NCBI RefSeq assembly: GCF_026625805.1
Contig: NZ_CP113064.1
Location: 124,001-188,000, forward strand
Origin: Brevundimonas sp. SL130
Lineage (GTDB): Bacteria; Pseudomonadota; Alphaproteobacteria; Caulobacterales; Caulobacteraceae
Length of the DNA: 64,000 nt
Reading direction: 5' to 3'
The notes under the pieces are model-generated. The model made no database searches. It had not been told where the DNA came from and saw only the letters and a list, made by a program, of their open reading frames with translations. Made by a program: the position numbers and the translations under genes. Numbering within the stretch: the first letter of the stretch is position 1; each line of letters starts with the position of its first letter. Below, one piece after another: positions 28,312 through 36,408 of the stretch.

Positions 28312-29850
28312 CTAAACGGGGGCGACCTTGGCGCGGATGTCGCGTTTCGTCCAGCGGGTCAGGGCGGTGCGCAGGGCCTCGACGTCCAGCGGCTTGACCA
28401 GATGGTCGTCCATTCCGGCCTCGAGGCACAGGCGGCGGTCCTCGGCGAAGGCGTTGGCGGTCAGGGCCAGGATGGGGGTGGCGTCGCCCGCAGCGCGGAT
28501 GGCGCGGGCGGCGGCCGGGCCGTCCATTCCCGGCATCCGCATATCCATGAAGACCAGGTCGTAGCGGGCGCGGGCCAGGGCGGCGACGGCCTCGGCGCCG
28601 GTGGCGGCGGTCTCGACGGTGCAGCCCTCGCGGCGCAGCAGGGTGCGGGCCAGCAGCGCCCCGACCGGATTATCCTCGGCCAGCAGGACGCGAACCCCGG
28701 CAAAACGGGCGGTCGCGACCCGGTCGTCTTCGGGCGGAAGCAGGTTGGAGGTTGCGACCGCATCGCCGGCGCCGGCCGCCGCCAGCACCCGCTCGACCAG
28801 GGAGGCCCGACGCAGGGGTTTGATCAGATAGCCGTGGAAGCCGGCGGACCGATAATTGGGAATCAGGTCGCGTTCCGACGGCTTCAGCAGCACCACGCCG
28901 CGTCCCTTTTGCGGCGCGGCGACCAACTCGCCGGGCGCCGCCTCGGCATGGTCGATCAACCACACGGGCGCGTTGTCTGTGATCTTGCCGCCGGACGCCT
29001 CGATCTGGGCGGCCGCGGCGGCGCGAACAAAGGGGTCAGGCGAGCGGAGGGCGACCTTCTGGCCCCGCAGCAGCTTCTTGCGGGGCGCAGCGACGGCCTC
29101 GAAATCAGCCTCGAACCGGAAGCGGGCGCCGCCGCCGGGGCGGTCCTCCACACTCACCGCTCCGCCCATGGCCGTGGCCAGCTTGCGCACGACGGCCAAG
29201 CCGAGGCCGGCGCCGTCATGGCGCACCGCGTCGGACGAATCGGCATGGCCGAACTCCTCGAAGATACGGGTACGCGCCTCGAGCGGCACGCCGGGGCCGG
29301 TGTCATCGACGATGAAGGCCAGACGGACGCGTTCTTCCTTGGCGGCCGGCGCGTCGTCGGTCGCACGTTCCACCGACAGGCGGACGCCGCCCGTCTCGGT
29401 GAACTTGACCGCATTGCCGGCGAGATTGAACAGCACCTGCCTCAGCCGGCCTTCGTCGGCCAGGATGTCGGGCGCGTCGGCGGCGACCGACCAGACGATC
29501 TCAAGCCCCTTGTCATGGGCGCGCGGGCTGAGCAGTTCGGCGACGCCGCGCGCCAGACCTTCCAGATTGACCGGGGCCCGATCGAACTCCAGCGCCCCGG
29601 CCTCCAGTCGGGCATAGTCCAGCAGATCATTGACCAGGCCCAGCAGATGTTCGGCGGACTGGCGCGCATTCTCGGCATAGGCGCGCTGGGCGCCGTCCAG
29701 CCGGGTCCGCTGCAACAGATTGATCATGCCCAGCACCCCGTTCAGCGGGGTGCGCATCTCGTGGCTCATCAGGCGCAGGAATTGCTGCGCCGCCTCGACG
29801 GGGGGCGTCGGCTGGGTCTCGATCCGTTTCGTCGCCGTCCGTCGCGCCAT
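28312..29850 (-). CDS. shkA: Soluble hybrid histidine kinase with pseudo-receiver and receiver, ShkA-like
   Basis: A 512-residue cytosolic kinase without membrane segment or PAS domain. DHp holds H30 in [12 protein letters not shown]; the ATPase domain has the N box NLAGNAVKF and G boxes DDTGPGVP and [16 protein letters not shown]1 (~262-360) lacks the acidic start pocket (VALRSPDP) and is a pseudo-receiver; it keeps R327, Y341 and K345-P-L-R. A linker with EDDR (374-377) leads to REC2 with D436 (LVFMDMRMP). In Caulobacter ShkA, c-di-GMP binds REC1 and frees the kinase from a DDR-containing linker, feeding ShpA and TacA for stalk genes. Layout, positions and linker motif agree, as far as I recall them. 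shpA and tacA are not here. Confidence 0.8.
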   Translation of the reverse strand: MARRTATKRIETQPTPPVEAAQQFLRLMSHEMRTPLNGVLGMINLLQRTRLDGAQRAYAENARQSAEHLLGLVNDLLDYARLEAGALEFDRAPVNLEGLARGVAELLSPRAHDKGLEIVWSVAADAPDILADEGRLRQVLFNLAGNAVKFTETGGVRLSVERATDDAPAAKEERVRLAFIVDDTGPGVPLEARTRIFEEFGHADSSDAVRHDGAGLGLAVVRKLATAMGGAVSVEDRPGGGARFRFEADFEAVAAPRKKLLRGQKVALRSPDPFVRAAAAAQIEASGGKITDNAPVWLIDHAEAAPGELVAAPQKGRGVVLLKPSERDLIPNYRSAGFHGYLIKPLRRASLVERVLAAAGAGDAVATSNLLPPEDDRVATARFAGVRVLLAEDNPVGALLARTLLRREGCTVETAATGAEAVAALARARYDLVFMDMRMPGMDGPAAARAIRAAGDATPILALTANAFAEDRRLCLEAGMDDHLVKPLDVEALRTALTRWTKRDIRAKVAPV

Positions 29851-29938
29851 ACAGGCCTCCGCAAGCCATGGAGCTTAGCAGCATCGGGTTAAGGAGTTTT
29901 CTTCTCTCCTTACGGGCCGGGCGGTCCGGATGGCGGCC

Positions 29939-31555
29939 TCACGAATAGAGGAAGGGCGCTTGGTCCGTTTCCGCCTCGCGGATCTCAGAGGCTTCGCCGC
30001 GATGGGCCTGGCGACGGCTGAAGTCGGCCTCGGCGCCGACGGTGTTGCGGCGATAGATCAGGGCCTCGGCGATGTGGCGGCGCAGAACCCCGGTGCAGCC
30101 GTCCAGATCGGCGATGGTGCGGGCCAGCCGCAGGGTCCGGGTCCAGCCCCGCGCCGTCAGCCCACCGGCCTCGCCTGCCCGCATCAGCAGCATCCGCCCC
30201 GCCTCGTCGGGGGTGGCGAACCGGTCCAGGGTGTCGCCGGACGCGCGGGCGTTCAGGCCCTGGGCCGGGTCCAGCCCCGCCGCGCGCACCCGTTCCTCTT
30301 GCTGGGCGCGGGCGGCGGCGACGCGGGCCTTGGCCTCGGCCGTGCCTTCGGGCGGGGGCGGCAGGGTCATGTCGGCGGCGGTGACGGGCGGGGTCTCGAC
30401 CGTCAGGTCGATGCGGTCGAACATCGGGCCGGACACCCGGTTCTGATAGTCGCGCTGACAGCGCGGGGCCTTGCCGCAAGCCCCCCGCCCTGCCCCGCCC
30501 ATGCCGCAGCGACAGGGGTTCATCGCCGCCACCAGCTGGAACCGGGCCGGATAGCGGATATGGGCGTTGGCCCGCGCCACCACGATCTCGCCCGTCTCCA
30601 AGGGCGCGCGCAGCGAATCCAGGGCCTGGGCGCTGTACTCGGGCAGTTCATCCAGGAACAGGACGCCGTTGTGGGCCAGGGACGCCTCGCCCGGCTTGGC
30701 CCGCAGCCCCCCGCCGGTCAGGGCCGCCATCGAGGCGGAATGGTGCGGGCTTCGAAAAGGCCGATCCCGGTTCAGCGCGCCCCGCTCGATCAGGCCGGCG
30801 ACCGACCAGACCATCGAGGTCTCCAGCAGCTCCTGCGAGGTCAGGGGCGGCAGGAGGCCGGGCAGGCGTTGCGCCATCATCGACTTGCCCGACCCCGGCG
30901 GGCCGATGAACAGCAGGTTGTGGCCGCCCGCCGCGGCGATCTCCAGCGCCCGCTTGGCGCCCTCCTGACCCTTGACCTCGCGCAGGTCGGGCACGGCCTT
31001 GCCGCTGGCCAGGGGACCGGGCTCGGGCGCGCGCAGGATCTGGCTTCCCTTGAAGTGATTGACCAGGGCGATCAGCGAACGCGGCGCCAGGATGCGCGCC
31101 CCGCCGGCCCAGGCCGCCTCCGGCCCCGTGGCTTCGGGACAGATCAGGCCCAGGCCCATGGCGTCGGCGGCCACGGCGGCCGGCAGTGCGCCGCCCACCC
31201 GTGCGATCTGTCCGTCCAGCCCCAGCTCGCCGATGGCGGCCCAGCCGTCCAGGGCGTCGGGCGCGATCACTCCCATGGCCGCCATCAGGGCCAGGGCGAT
31301 GGGCAGGTCGAAATGACTGCCCTCCTTGGGCAGGTCGGCCGGGGCCAGATTGGCGATGATCCGCCGCGACGGCAGGGCCAGGCCGATGCCGGCGAAGGCG
31401 CCCCGCACCCGTTCGCGGCTTTCGGCCACGGCCTTGTCCGGCAGGCCGACGATGGTGAAGACCGTCTGCTGATCCTGGCCGACCAGCTGGACCTCGACAT
31501 CCACGCGCCGGGCCTCCACTCCATCAAAGGCGACCGTGACAACCCGCGCGACCAT
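29939..31555 (-). CDS. comM: YifB/ComM-family Mg-chelatase-like AAA+ ATPase
   Basis: A 538-residue AAA+ helicase. The N-terminal domain (~1-180) has the Lon-like fold (VTVAFDGVEARRVDVEVQLV); Walker A is GPPGSGKSMMAQRLP, Walker B VLFLDELPEYS, followed by the family-typical NPCRCG and CGKAPRC cysteine motifs. ComM promotes branch migration of D-loops during integration of taken-up DNA; in non-competent species its use is less clear. No other competence gene is adjacent. It lies 57 bp downstream of gshB in the same direction. A weak hairpin (29891-29911) separates it from shkA. Confidence 0.95.
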   Translation of the reverse strand: MVARVVTVAFDGVEARRVDVEVQLVGQDQQTVFTIVGLPDKAVAESRERVRGAFAGIGLALPSRRIIANLAPADLPKEGSHFDLPIALALMAAMGVIAPDALDGWAAIGELGLDGQIARVGGALPAAVAADAMGLGLICPEATGPEAAWAGGARILAPRSLIALVNHFKGSQILRAPEPGPLASGKAVPDLREVKGQEGAKRALEIAAAGGHNLLFIGPPGSGKSMMAQRLPGLLPPLTSQELLETSMVWSVAGLIERGALNRDRPFRSPHHSASMAALTGGGLRAKPGEASLAHNGVLFLDELPEYSAQALDSLRAPLETGEIVVARANAHIRYPARFQLVAAMNPCRCGMGGAGRGACGKAPRCQRDYQNRVSGPMFDRIDLTVETPPVTAADMTLPPPPEGTAEAKARVAAARAQQEERVRAAGLDPAQGLNARASGDTLDRFATPDEAGRMLLMRAGEAGGLTARGWTRTLRLARTIADLDGCTGVLRRHIAEALIYRRNTVGAEADFSRRQAHRGEASEIREAETDQAPFLYS

Positions 31556-31612
31556 GGCGTTCCCTCCGCTGGAGAGAACGAAGCATGAACCTTGTTCTAG
31601 CGCAAGGGGCGT

Positions 31613-32578
31613 TTACGCAACCTGTGCGGCGCGCTTCTTCTCGATCACGTCCCACATCAGGGCGGTGGCGTCGACGCCCGTGAAGGTCTTCAGCTGCTGG
31701 GCGCCGGTGGGGGAGGTGACGTTGATCTCGGTCAGATAGTCGCCGATCACGTCGATGCCGACGAAGATCAGGCCGCGTTCCCTCAGGGTCGGGCCGATGG
31801 CGGCGCAGATCTCCAGGTCGCGCGAGGTCAGCTCGACCGGCATGGCGGTGCCGCCGACGTGCAGGTTGGAGCGCACGGCGCCGGCCGCCGGGACGCGGTT
31901 GATGGCGCCCACCGGCTCGCCGTCGATCAGGATGATCCGCTTGTCGCCCTTGGACACGGCGGGGATGAATTTCTGGATCACCAGGGGATCGCGGCTGCCG
32001 GCGGCGTGGATCTCGATCAGGGCGTCCAGATTGGGATCGTCGGCGCGCAGCTTGACCACGCCCGAACCGCCGTTGCCGTGCAAGGGCTTCAGCACCACCT
32101 CGCCGTGCTTCTGATGGAAGGCGGTCAGGGCGACGGGGTCGGCCGAGATCAGGGTCGGGGGCTGAAGCCCGGGGAAGGCGGTGACGAGCAGCTTCTCAGG
32201 CGCCGAACGCACCTGGGCCGGGTCGTTGACGACCAGGGTCTTCGGATGGACCGTCTCCAGCAGATAGGTGGCGGTGACATAGGCCATGTCGAACGGCGGA
32301 TCCTGGCGCATCAGGATGACGTCCACGTCCTCGGCCAGGTCCAGTCGCACCCAGTCGCCGAAATCGACGTGGTTGCCGACCGCGCGTCGCACGGTGATCG
32401 GCCGGGCGCGGCAGTAGAGACGGCCCTCCTCCAGGGCCAGGGTGCGGAAATCATAGACCCACAGCCGGTGTCCACGCGCCTGGGCCGTCTCGGCCATAAG
32501 GAAGCTGGTGTCCCCGGCGATGTCGACGGCCTCGATCGGGTCCATCTGGATGGCGATTTTCAGCATGAACGGGTCCAT
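31613..32578 (-). CDS. gshB: Glutathione synthetase
   Basis: A 321-residue ATP-grasp enzyme joining gamma-glutamylcysteine and glycine. Signatures: [57 protein letters not shown] and [15 protein letters not shown]. Two ATGs are possible: 32578 (GGAG only 3 bases upstream) and 32566 (conserved start MLKIAI); the family alignment favours the shorter form, ribosome spacing does not decide. It begins the gshB-comM pair. A short hairpin repeat lies upstream. Confidence 0.96.
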   Translation of the reverse strand: MDPFMLKIAIQMDPIEAVDIAGDTSFLMAETAQARGHRLWVYDFRTLALEEGRLYCRARPITVRRAVGNHVDFGDWVRLDLAEDVDVILMRQDPPFDMAYVTATYLLETVHPKTLVVNDPAQVRSAPEKLLVTAFPGLQPPTLISADPVALTAFHQKHGEVVLKPLHGNGGSGVVKLRADDPNLDALIEIHAAGSRDPLVIQKFIPAVSKGDKRIILIDGEPVGAINRVPAAGAVRSNLHVGGTAMPVELTSRDLEICAAIGPTLRERGLIFVGIDVIGDYLTEINVTSPTGAQQLKTFTGVDATALMWDVIEKKRAAQVA

Positions 32579-32623
32579 ATGCTCCGTCGAGACCGGGGGT
32601 CACGACAGGAACCGGGGGTATGG

Positions 32624-32646
32624 ATCCTCGCCACAAGGGCGAGGAT
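32624..32646. repeat. Short hairpin repeat, ATCCTCGCC / GGCGAGGAT
   Basis: A perfect 9-bp stem with a 5-nt loop in the 92-bp gap between the Trm112-like gene and gshB. Sequences of this type (GGATCCTCG ... CGAGGATGACG) are common extragenic repeats in alphaproteobacteria. It has no T-run, so a terminator role is weak. Confidence 0.55.
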
Positions 32647-32670
32647 GACGGGCGGAAGGGACGGGGAAAT

Positions 32671-32865
32671 CTAGCCCAGCGGACGGGCTTCCTCGGCCAG
32701 CATGATCGGCACGCCTTCGCGGATCGGATAGGCCAGTTTGGCCCCGGCCGAGATCAGCTCGCCCGCGTCGCGGTCGTAGGTCAGCTTGCCGCGCGTGACC
32801 GGGCAGACCAGCACCTCGAGCAGGCGGGGATCGACGGAAACGGGGGTGTTGAAGGCGTCACTCAT
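32671..32865 (-). CDS. Trm112/YcaR-family small zinc-ribbon-like protein
   Basis: A 64-residue protein. The core [20 protein letters not shown], followed by [20 protein letters not shown], matches Trm112-like proteins; only one CP pair of the zinc ribbon is kept, as is normal in bacteria. Eukaryotic Trm112 activates methyltransferases; the bacterial partner is unclear. It follows the LON-domain gene in the same direction and precedes gshB. The ribosome site is poor because the REP-like copy D lies 6 bp upstream of the ATG. Confidence 0.92.
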   Translation of the reverse strand: MSDAFNTPVSVDPRLLEVLVCPVTRGKLTYDRDAGELISAGAKLAYPIREGVPIMLAEEARPLG

Positions 32866-32870
32866 TTTTT

Positions 32871-32901
32871 GGGCCTATCGCGCTGGCGCTACTTGAGGCG
32901 G
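32871..32901 (+). repeat. 31-nt REP-like hairpin element, copy D
   Basis: Inner stem GCGC-TG-GCGC, outer pairing GCCT/AGGC. It lies directly upstream of the Trm112-like start, antisense to that gene's leader. Confidence 0.75.
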
Positions 32902-32926
32902 TTGTAGGGTGGCTCGTCGCATCGCG

Positions 32927-33583
32927 CTACTGGATCGACGGCGCGGCGTCGTCACCGGCGTCGGCGGCGTCGATGCGGAGAAGGGCGGTCAGGGCTTCGG
33001 CGCGGGGCATCAGGCCCATGGCCTCCAGCAGGGCCTGTTTCTCGGCCGGTTCGAACGGCAGGGCCATCGACAGGCTGTTGACCAGGGCCTCCATCGGCGC
33101 GGTCTCGGCGGTGTCCCAGTCGATGTCCAGCAGGCGGTGGGTCATATAGGCGCGCAGGGCGTCGAGGAAGGCGTGGCGGTCGAAGTCCGGCTCTTCCGGC
33201 GGGGGCGCCAGGTCGTCCTCATAGGCGTCAAAGGCCGCGCGCACCTGGCGATAGGGCGCCTTGGACGGCAGTTCGGCGGCGATGCGGAACCGCGACACCC
33301 CGGTCAGGGTGATCAGATAGCGGCCGTCCGAGGTCTCGGCGAAACTGGTGATCCGCCCGGCGCAACCGACCGGCGACAGGCCGGGCTGGGCCGGGTTTCC
33401 GCCTCTGGGCTGGATCAGGCCGATGATCCGGTCCCCGGCCATGGCGTCGTCCACCATGTTCAGATAGCGCGGCTCGAAGATGTTCAGCGGCAGTTGCCCG
33501 CGCGGCAGCAGAATGGTCCCGCCCAGCGGAAACACCGGGATCACCTGGGGCAGGTCCAAAGCGCGCACATAGCCCTGGGGCAT
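32927..33583 (-). CDS. LON-protease N-terminal-domain protein
   Basis: A 218-residue stand-alone Lon substrate-recognition (LAN) domain: LPQVIPVFPLGGTILLPRGQ and NIFEPRYLNMVDDAM at the start, GCAGRITSF and YLITLTGVSRFRI in the middle, helical end. There is no ATPase or protease part, so it is not Lon itself. It may bind unfolded substrates or regulate proteolysis. The neighbour upstream is the chaperone-thioredoxin cnoX, a conserved pairing in Caulobacteraceae that supports a proteostasis role. AGGAGAG gives a strong ribosome site. Confidence 0.92.
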   Translation of the reverse strand: MPQGYVRALDLPQVIPVFPLGGTILLPRGQLPLNIFEPRYLNMVDDAMAGDRIIGLIQPRGGNPAQPGLSPVGCAGRITSFAETSDGRYLITLTGVSRFRIAAELPSKAPYRQVRAAFDAYEDDLAPPPEEPDFDRHAFLDALRAYMTHRLLDIDWDTAETAPMEALVNSLSMALPFEPAEKQALLEAMGLMPRAEALTALLRIDAADAGDDAAPSIQ

Positions 33584-33594
33584 CTTCTCTCCTT

Positions 33595-33665
33595 GGGCCT
33601 ATCGCCCTTCGGGCTACATGAGGCCGTTGTTGCTTGGCCTATCGCCCTTCGGGCTACTTGAGGCC
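33595..33665 (+). repeat. Two tandem REP-like hairpin elements, copies E and F
   Basis: Copies at 33595-33625 and 33635-33665, 40 bp apart, almost identical (inner stem GCCC-TTC-GGGC, outer GGCCT/AGGCC). They fill the 95-bp gap between cnoX and the LON-domain gene, antisense to transcription, so the cnoX-LON mRNA would carry both hairpins. Confidence 0.85.
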
Positions 33666-33678
33666 GGCGGTTTAACGC

Positions 33679-34587
33679 TTAAGAGAACAGGATGGACGAC
33701 AGGCGGCGCCGGCCGTCCTTGGACACGTCGGAACTGACGCCGGCGGCGTCGAAGATGACCAGCAGCTGTTTGCGCGCCGCCTGTTCGTTCCATTCGCGAT
33801 CAGCCTGGATGATGGCCAGCAGATTGTCGACCGCGCCCTTGAAGTCGCCGGCCGCGCTTTGCGCCTCCGCCAGGTCGAAACGGGCCTGGTGGTCGGTCGG
33901 GTCGGCCGCGACCCTGGCTTCGAGCTCGGCGAAGGCCCCCGTCGGGGCCTTGGCGGCCAGGGCCAGCTGGGCGCGCACGCTCTGGACCGTCGGCTCCTTG
34001 GAGTCCTGGGGGGCCATGGCGATGGTCTGCAACGCCTGCTCAGGATCGCCGTTGGCCAGATAGACCCGCGCCATGCCGGCGATGGCCTTCTCGTTCTCGG
34101 GTTCGATCGACAGGACATGGGCAAAGGCCTGGGCCGCGCCGCCGAAGTCGTTGAGGCCCAGCGACTCCTCGCCCAGCTCCAGCAGTTGCGTCGTCTCGGT
34201 CGAGCCGCCGGCCCCGCCGGTCAGCTTGTCGATGAAGGCCTTGATCTGGCTGTCGGGGATGGCGCCCTGGAAGCCGTCCACCGGCTGGCCGTTGACGAAG
34301 GCGTAGACGGTGGGGATCGACTGCACCCGCAACTGACCCGCATAGGCCGGATTGGCGTCCACATCGATCTTGACCATCTTCACCGCCCCCTTGGCGGCGC
34401 GCACGGCCTTCTCCAGCGCCGGGCCCAGGGTCCGGCACGGGCCGCACCAGGTGGCCCAGAAGTCGACGATGACCGGCTGATGCTTCGACGCCTCGATGAC
34501 ATCGGTCATGAAGGAGGCGTCCGTGCCTTCCTTGATCAGGTCGTCGCCGGAGCGGTTGGCGGAAAGGGTCGGGTCGATCAGGGTCAT
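33679..34587 (-). CDS. cnoX: Thioredoxin-TPR chaperone CnoX (YbbN-like)
   Basis: A 302-residue protein with a thioredoxin domain (~1-120) followed by TPR-like repeats (~135-300). The redox site is WCGPC with C48 and C51, unlike E. coli CnoX which has lost it; the Caulobacter protein is known as both a holdase and an active thioredoxin. cis-Pro is in QSIPTVYAF. It guards GroEL clients from aggregation and oxidation. The LON-domain gene follows after two hairpin elements. Upstream is the unexplained 0.5-kb region 34588-35117, which must contain its promoter. Confidence 0.93.
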   Translation of the reverse strand: MTLIDPTLSANRSGDDLIKEGTDASFMTDVIEASKHQPVIVDFWATWCGPCRTLGPALEKAVRAAKGAVKMVKIDVDANPAYAGQLRVQSIPTVYAFVNGQPVDGFQGAIPDSQIKAFIDKLTGGAGGSTETTQLLELGEESLGLNDFGGAAQAFAHVLSIEPENEKAIAGMARVYLANGDPEQALQTIAMAPQDSKEPTVQSVRAQLALAAKAPTGAFAELEARVAADPTDHQARFDLAEAQSAAGDFKGAVDNLLAIIQADREWNEQAARKQLLVIFDAAGVSSDVSKDGRRRLSSILFS

Positions 34588-34626
34588 GATGGGTCCGTGC
34601 AGGCTCGAAGGTCGTAATGGACCAGA

Positions 34627-34814
34627 TGGCGTCGGGACGCCTCGGCATCAAGCGGCGAATTGGCTGCGGGGCGCCCGGAGGAACGAAAGACGGGTCGCTC
34701 GTTCTGGCGCAAATGGCGCGAAAACACCGTGCCAAGGCGCCAAACGTGCCAAACATGGCGCGGCGCAGGTTGGTCGAGGCTGTGGCGTCGGGACGCCTCG
34801 GCATCAAGCGACGA
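34627..34814. repeat. 32-bp direct repeat (34627-34658 and 34783-34814)
   Basis: The two copies differ at one base and start with the palindrome GGCGTC-GG-GACGCC. They lie 156 bp apart and enclose the hexamer array. They may be ends of a degenerate element or extragenic repeats. Confidence 0.8.
34705..34761. repeat. Array of six TGGCGC/GTGCCA-type hexamers
   Basis: Hexamers start at 34705, 34714, 34729, 34738, 34747 and 34756; all but one step are exactly 9 bp. Three form tandem 9-mers on the minus strand (TTTGGCACG, TTTGGCGCC, TTGGCACGG), pointing at cnoX. The arrangement resembles an iteron or multi-site operator. Confidence 0.6.
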
Positions 34815-34934
34815 AGGGGCCGCGAGGACGGAAATAGACGGAATCCACTCGAAAAAAAATGGAGTCTATTTTCGTCTATTCTTCGCGGGGCGGCGGGAGA
34901 TGCGTGGCCGGCAGGGGGGATTCAGTTTTCAAAG

Positions 34935-34962
34935 ACCGTGCGGGGAGTGTCGCACGGTTTTG
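34935..34962 (+). terminator. Terminator-like hairpin of an unknown rightward transcript
   Basis: An 8-bp stem ACCGTGCG / CGCACGGT with an 8-nt loop, followed by TTTTGA. No gene ends just upstream, so it would end either a small RNA or nothing; the T-run is short. Confidence 0.45.
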
Positions 34963-35117
34963 AGGCGTGGTGGGTTCGCGGGCGGATCAAAGGGTCAGGA
35001 CGTTGAAAAGGCGACGCTTCGACGAGAAAATTAGGATGGGATGGGCCAGACGGCGGAGCGGGCGCCGCTCTTTTCATCCCGCAAGCAGGGAGTAGACAGA
35101 ATGGCGTAACCGGGAGC

Positions 35118-35459
35118 TTAGTCCGGTGCGGAAAAGTTCTTTATCGTCTGCTTCTGTACAAGCCGCCGAGACGTCAGGCCGAGCACCGCGCCGACTGAGC
35201 CTCCGATCGCACAGAAGAGCAGGATCAGCGGAACGCCCATCAGTAGTCCGGCCCAGATGGCGAAACGAGAGCTTTCAGACGCGCCGTCGTCACGCATCAG
35301 GGCCTCTCCGACGCCGTAGAGCCACCAGACTATGGTGGCCAAGATCAATGCTACTGCCGAGCCCGCCAGTCCGCGAATACCGAAACGGAATGTCAGGCCC
35401 GCAGTGAGAAGGAACCCGCCGACAATGAGGTAGAGAGCCGGGTCGGACCGGAAGGTCAT
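35118..35459 (-). CDS. Small three-helix membrane protein of unknown function
   Basis: A 113-residue protein with about three membrane segments: LYLIVGGFLLTAGLTFRFG, SAVALILATIVWWLYGV and IWAGLLMGVPLILLFCAIGG. I do not recognise a family. The ATG at 35459 is the sensible start; a longer frame begins inside the upstream gene and is Arg-rich. It lies 22 bp after the orphan gene 35482-35799, apparently one operon. Codons are less GC-biased than in neighbouring genes, which suggests recent acquisition. Confidence 0.6.
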   Translation of the reverse strand: MTFRSDPALYLIVGGFLLTAGLTFRFGIRGLAGSAVALILATIVWWLYGVGEALMRDDGASESSRFAIWAGLLMGVPLILLFCAIGGSVGAVLGLTSRRLVQKQTIKNFSAPD

Positions 35460-35481
35460 GGGCTCAATCTTTCTGACCAGC

Positions 35482-35799
35482 TCATATGTCCTGAACCTTC
35501 GTACGGGGCGAGCGCGCAAGCGCCTCAAAAAGAACGGGCAGAGCAGACGCATCACCGTCTATTTGGGCCCCGCCCCAGTCGTCAGTCCAATAGTTGAACG
35601 AATGGCCTTGCCACTCGAATCTGGCAGACAAGGTTTTGAAGTCTGACGTGTATCGGAAATTCCTGGCGCCTCCGCCGCTGATGAAGCGGTTTAGCAGGGC
35701 GAGCGGAATTTCATGACCGAACTCGGGAAGCAGGATTTTGCCGCCGCTGAAACAGACCGGCGTCACCCAGATGCCGAACAAGGACAAAATCAGCTTCAC
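35482..35799 (-). CDS. Hypothetical protein with N-terminal hydrophobic anchor
   Basis: A 105-residue protein, starting at GTG (35799), with a hydrophobic N-terminus (KLILSLFGIWVTPVCF) and a soluble part containing LPEFGHEIPLALLNRFI and FEWQGHSFNYWTDDWGGAQID. No family is recognised. The frame is open further upstream and no clear ribosome site is seen, so the start is uncertain. It shares its lower-GC codon use with the membrane protein gene downstream and with nothing else nearby. A secreted or membrane-tethered protein with a membrane partner is a fair guess. Confidence 0.6.
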   Translation of the reverse strand: MKLILSLFGIWVTPVCFSGGKILLPEFGHEIPLALLNRFISGGGARNFRYTSDFKTLSARFEWQGHSFNYWTDDWGGAQIDGDASALPVLFEALARSPRTKVQDI

Positions 35800-35845
35800 C
35801 CGTTGAAGCTGCCATGCCGACTTGAAACCTGCAACGTTCCACCTC

Positions 35846-36370
35846 TCACCCCAACGCCCCGAAATCCACCACCACCGGCTCCCGCCCCAGCAGCGCCAAC
35901 ACCCGCCGGAACGCCGTCTGTGCCAGGGCCGTCGTCGCCGTATTGGTCAGGGGGTGGAAGTTGACGATGTCGGCGTCCCACAGGCGGCGGTCCAGGACGA
36001 AGGTGACGCGGCGGTCCGTGTCGTTGATCAGGCCTAGGGCCGTGACCGAACCGGGGCGGACGCCCAGGGTGTCGAACATCAGGGTCTCGGCGCCGAACGA
36101 CAAGCGGCCTGACCCCATCGCGACGGCGGCGCGTTTCAGGTCGATGACCGTGTCCTGGCGGGCCGAGATCAGCCAGAGGCGGCCCTTGTGGTCCTTCAGG
36201 AACAGGTTCTTGGTGTGGGCGCCGGGCAGGTCGGCCTTGAGGTCCAGGCCTTCCTCGACGCGGAAGACGGCCGGGTGGTCGTGGGTCGTGTGGGCCACGT
36301 CGTTCTCGGTCAGCCAGGCGGTCAGGGCGTCACGGTCGAAGGCGGGGGCATGGACGGAGTCTGGCGTCAT
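35846..36370 (-). CDS. Prolyl-tRNA deacylase, YbaK/ProX family
   Basis: A 174-residue trans-editing enzyme of the PrdX (ProXp-ala) kind. It hydrolyses mischarged Ala-tRNA-Pro. The family core is [39 protein letters not shown] and [19 protein letters not shown]; the Lys in KNLFLKD is the conserved active-site residue. It is divergent from the DUF6065 gene with 38 bp between starts. No prolyl-tRNA synthetase gene is near. Confidence 0.93.
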   Translation of the reverse strand: MTPDSVHAPAFDRDALTAWLTENDVAHTTHDHPAVFRVEEGLDLKADLPGAHTKNLFLKDHKGRLWLISARQDTVIDLKRAAVAMGSGRLSFGAETLMFDTLGVRPGSVTALGLINDTDRRVTFVLDRRLWDADIVNFHPLTNTATTALAQTAFRRVLALLGREPVVVDFGALG

Positions 36371-36408
36371 GGTTGAGCAGTCGCGTTTGCGGCGTTAGGA
36401 ACGGTTCC

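Larger units (their letters stand above)
34588..35117. other. Unexplained 530-bp intergenic region upstream of cnoX
   Basis: No convincing gene on either strand. It contains a 32-bp direct repeat, an array of hexamers TGGCGC/GTGCCA in 9-bp phase, an AT-rich patch with an imperfect inverted repeat (AATAGACG 34833-34840 / CGTCTATT 34873-34880), three GANTC sites (34841, 34862, 34919) and a terminator-like hairpin at 34935. Overlapping open frames of 110-130 codons have strongly basic, low-complexity products and no ribosome site. A regulated promoter region for cnoX or a small RNA ending at the hairpin are the best guesses. Confidence 0.6.

Noticed and set aside
34705-34753. Sigma-54 promoter suggested by TGGCAC on the minus strand
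   Set aside because: The -12 element TTGCW at the required spacing is absent; the hexamers fit a repeated array better.
34617-35034. Overlapping open frames of 110-130 codons in the region upstream of cnoX
   Set aside because: Products are Arg/Gly-rich with no motif; part of the coding sequence is made of the direct repeat and hexamer array; no ribosome site.
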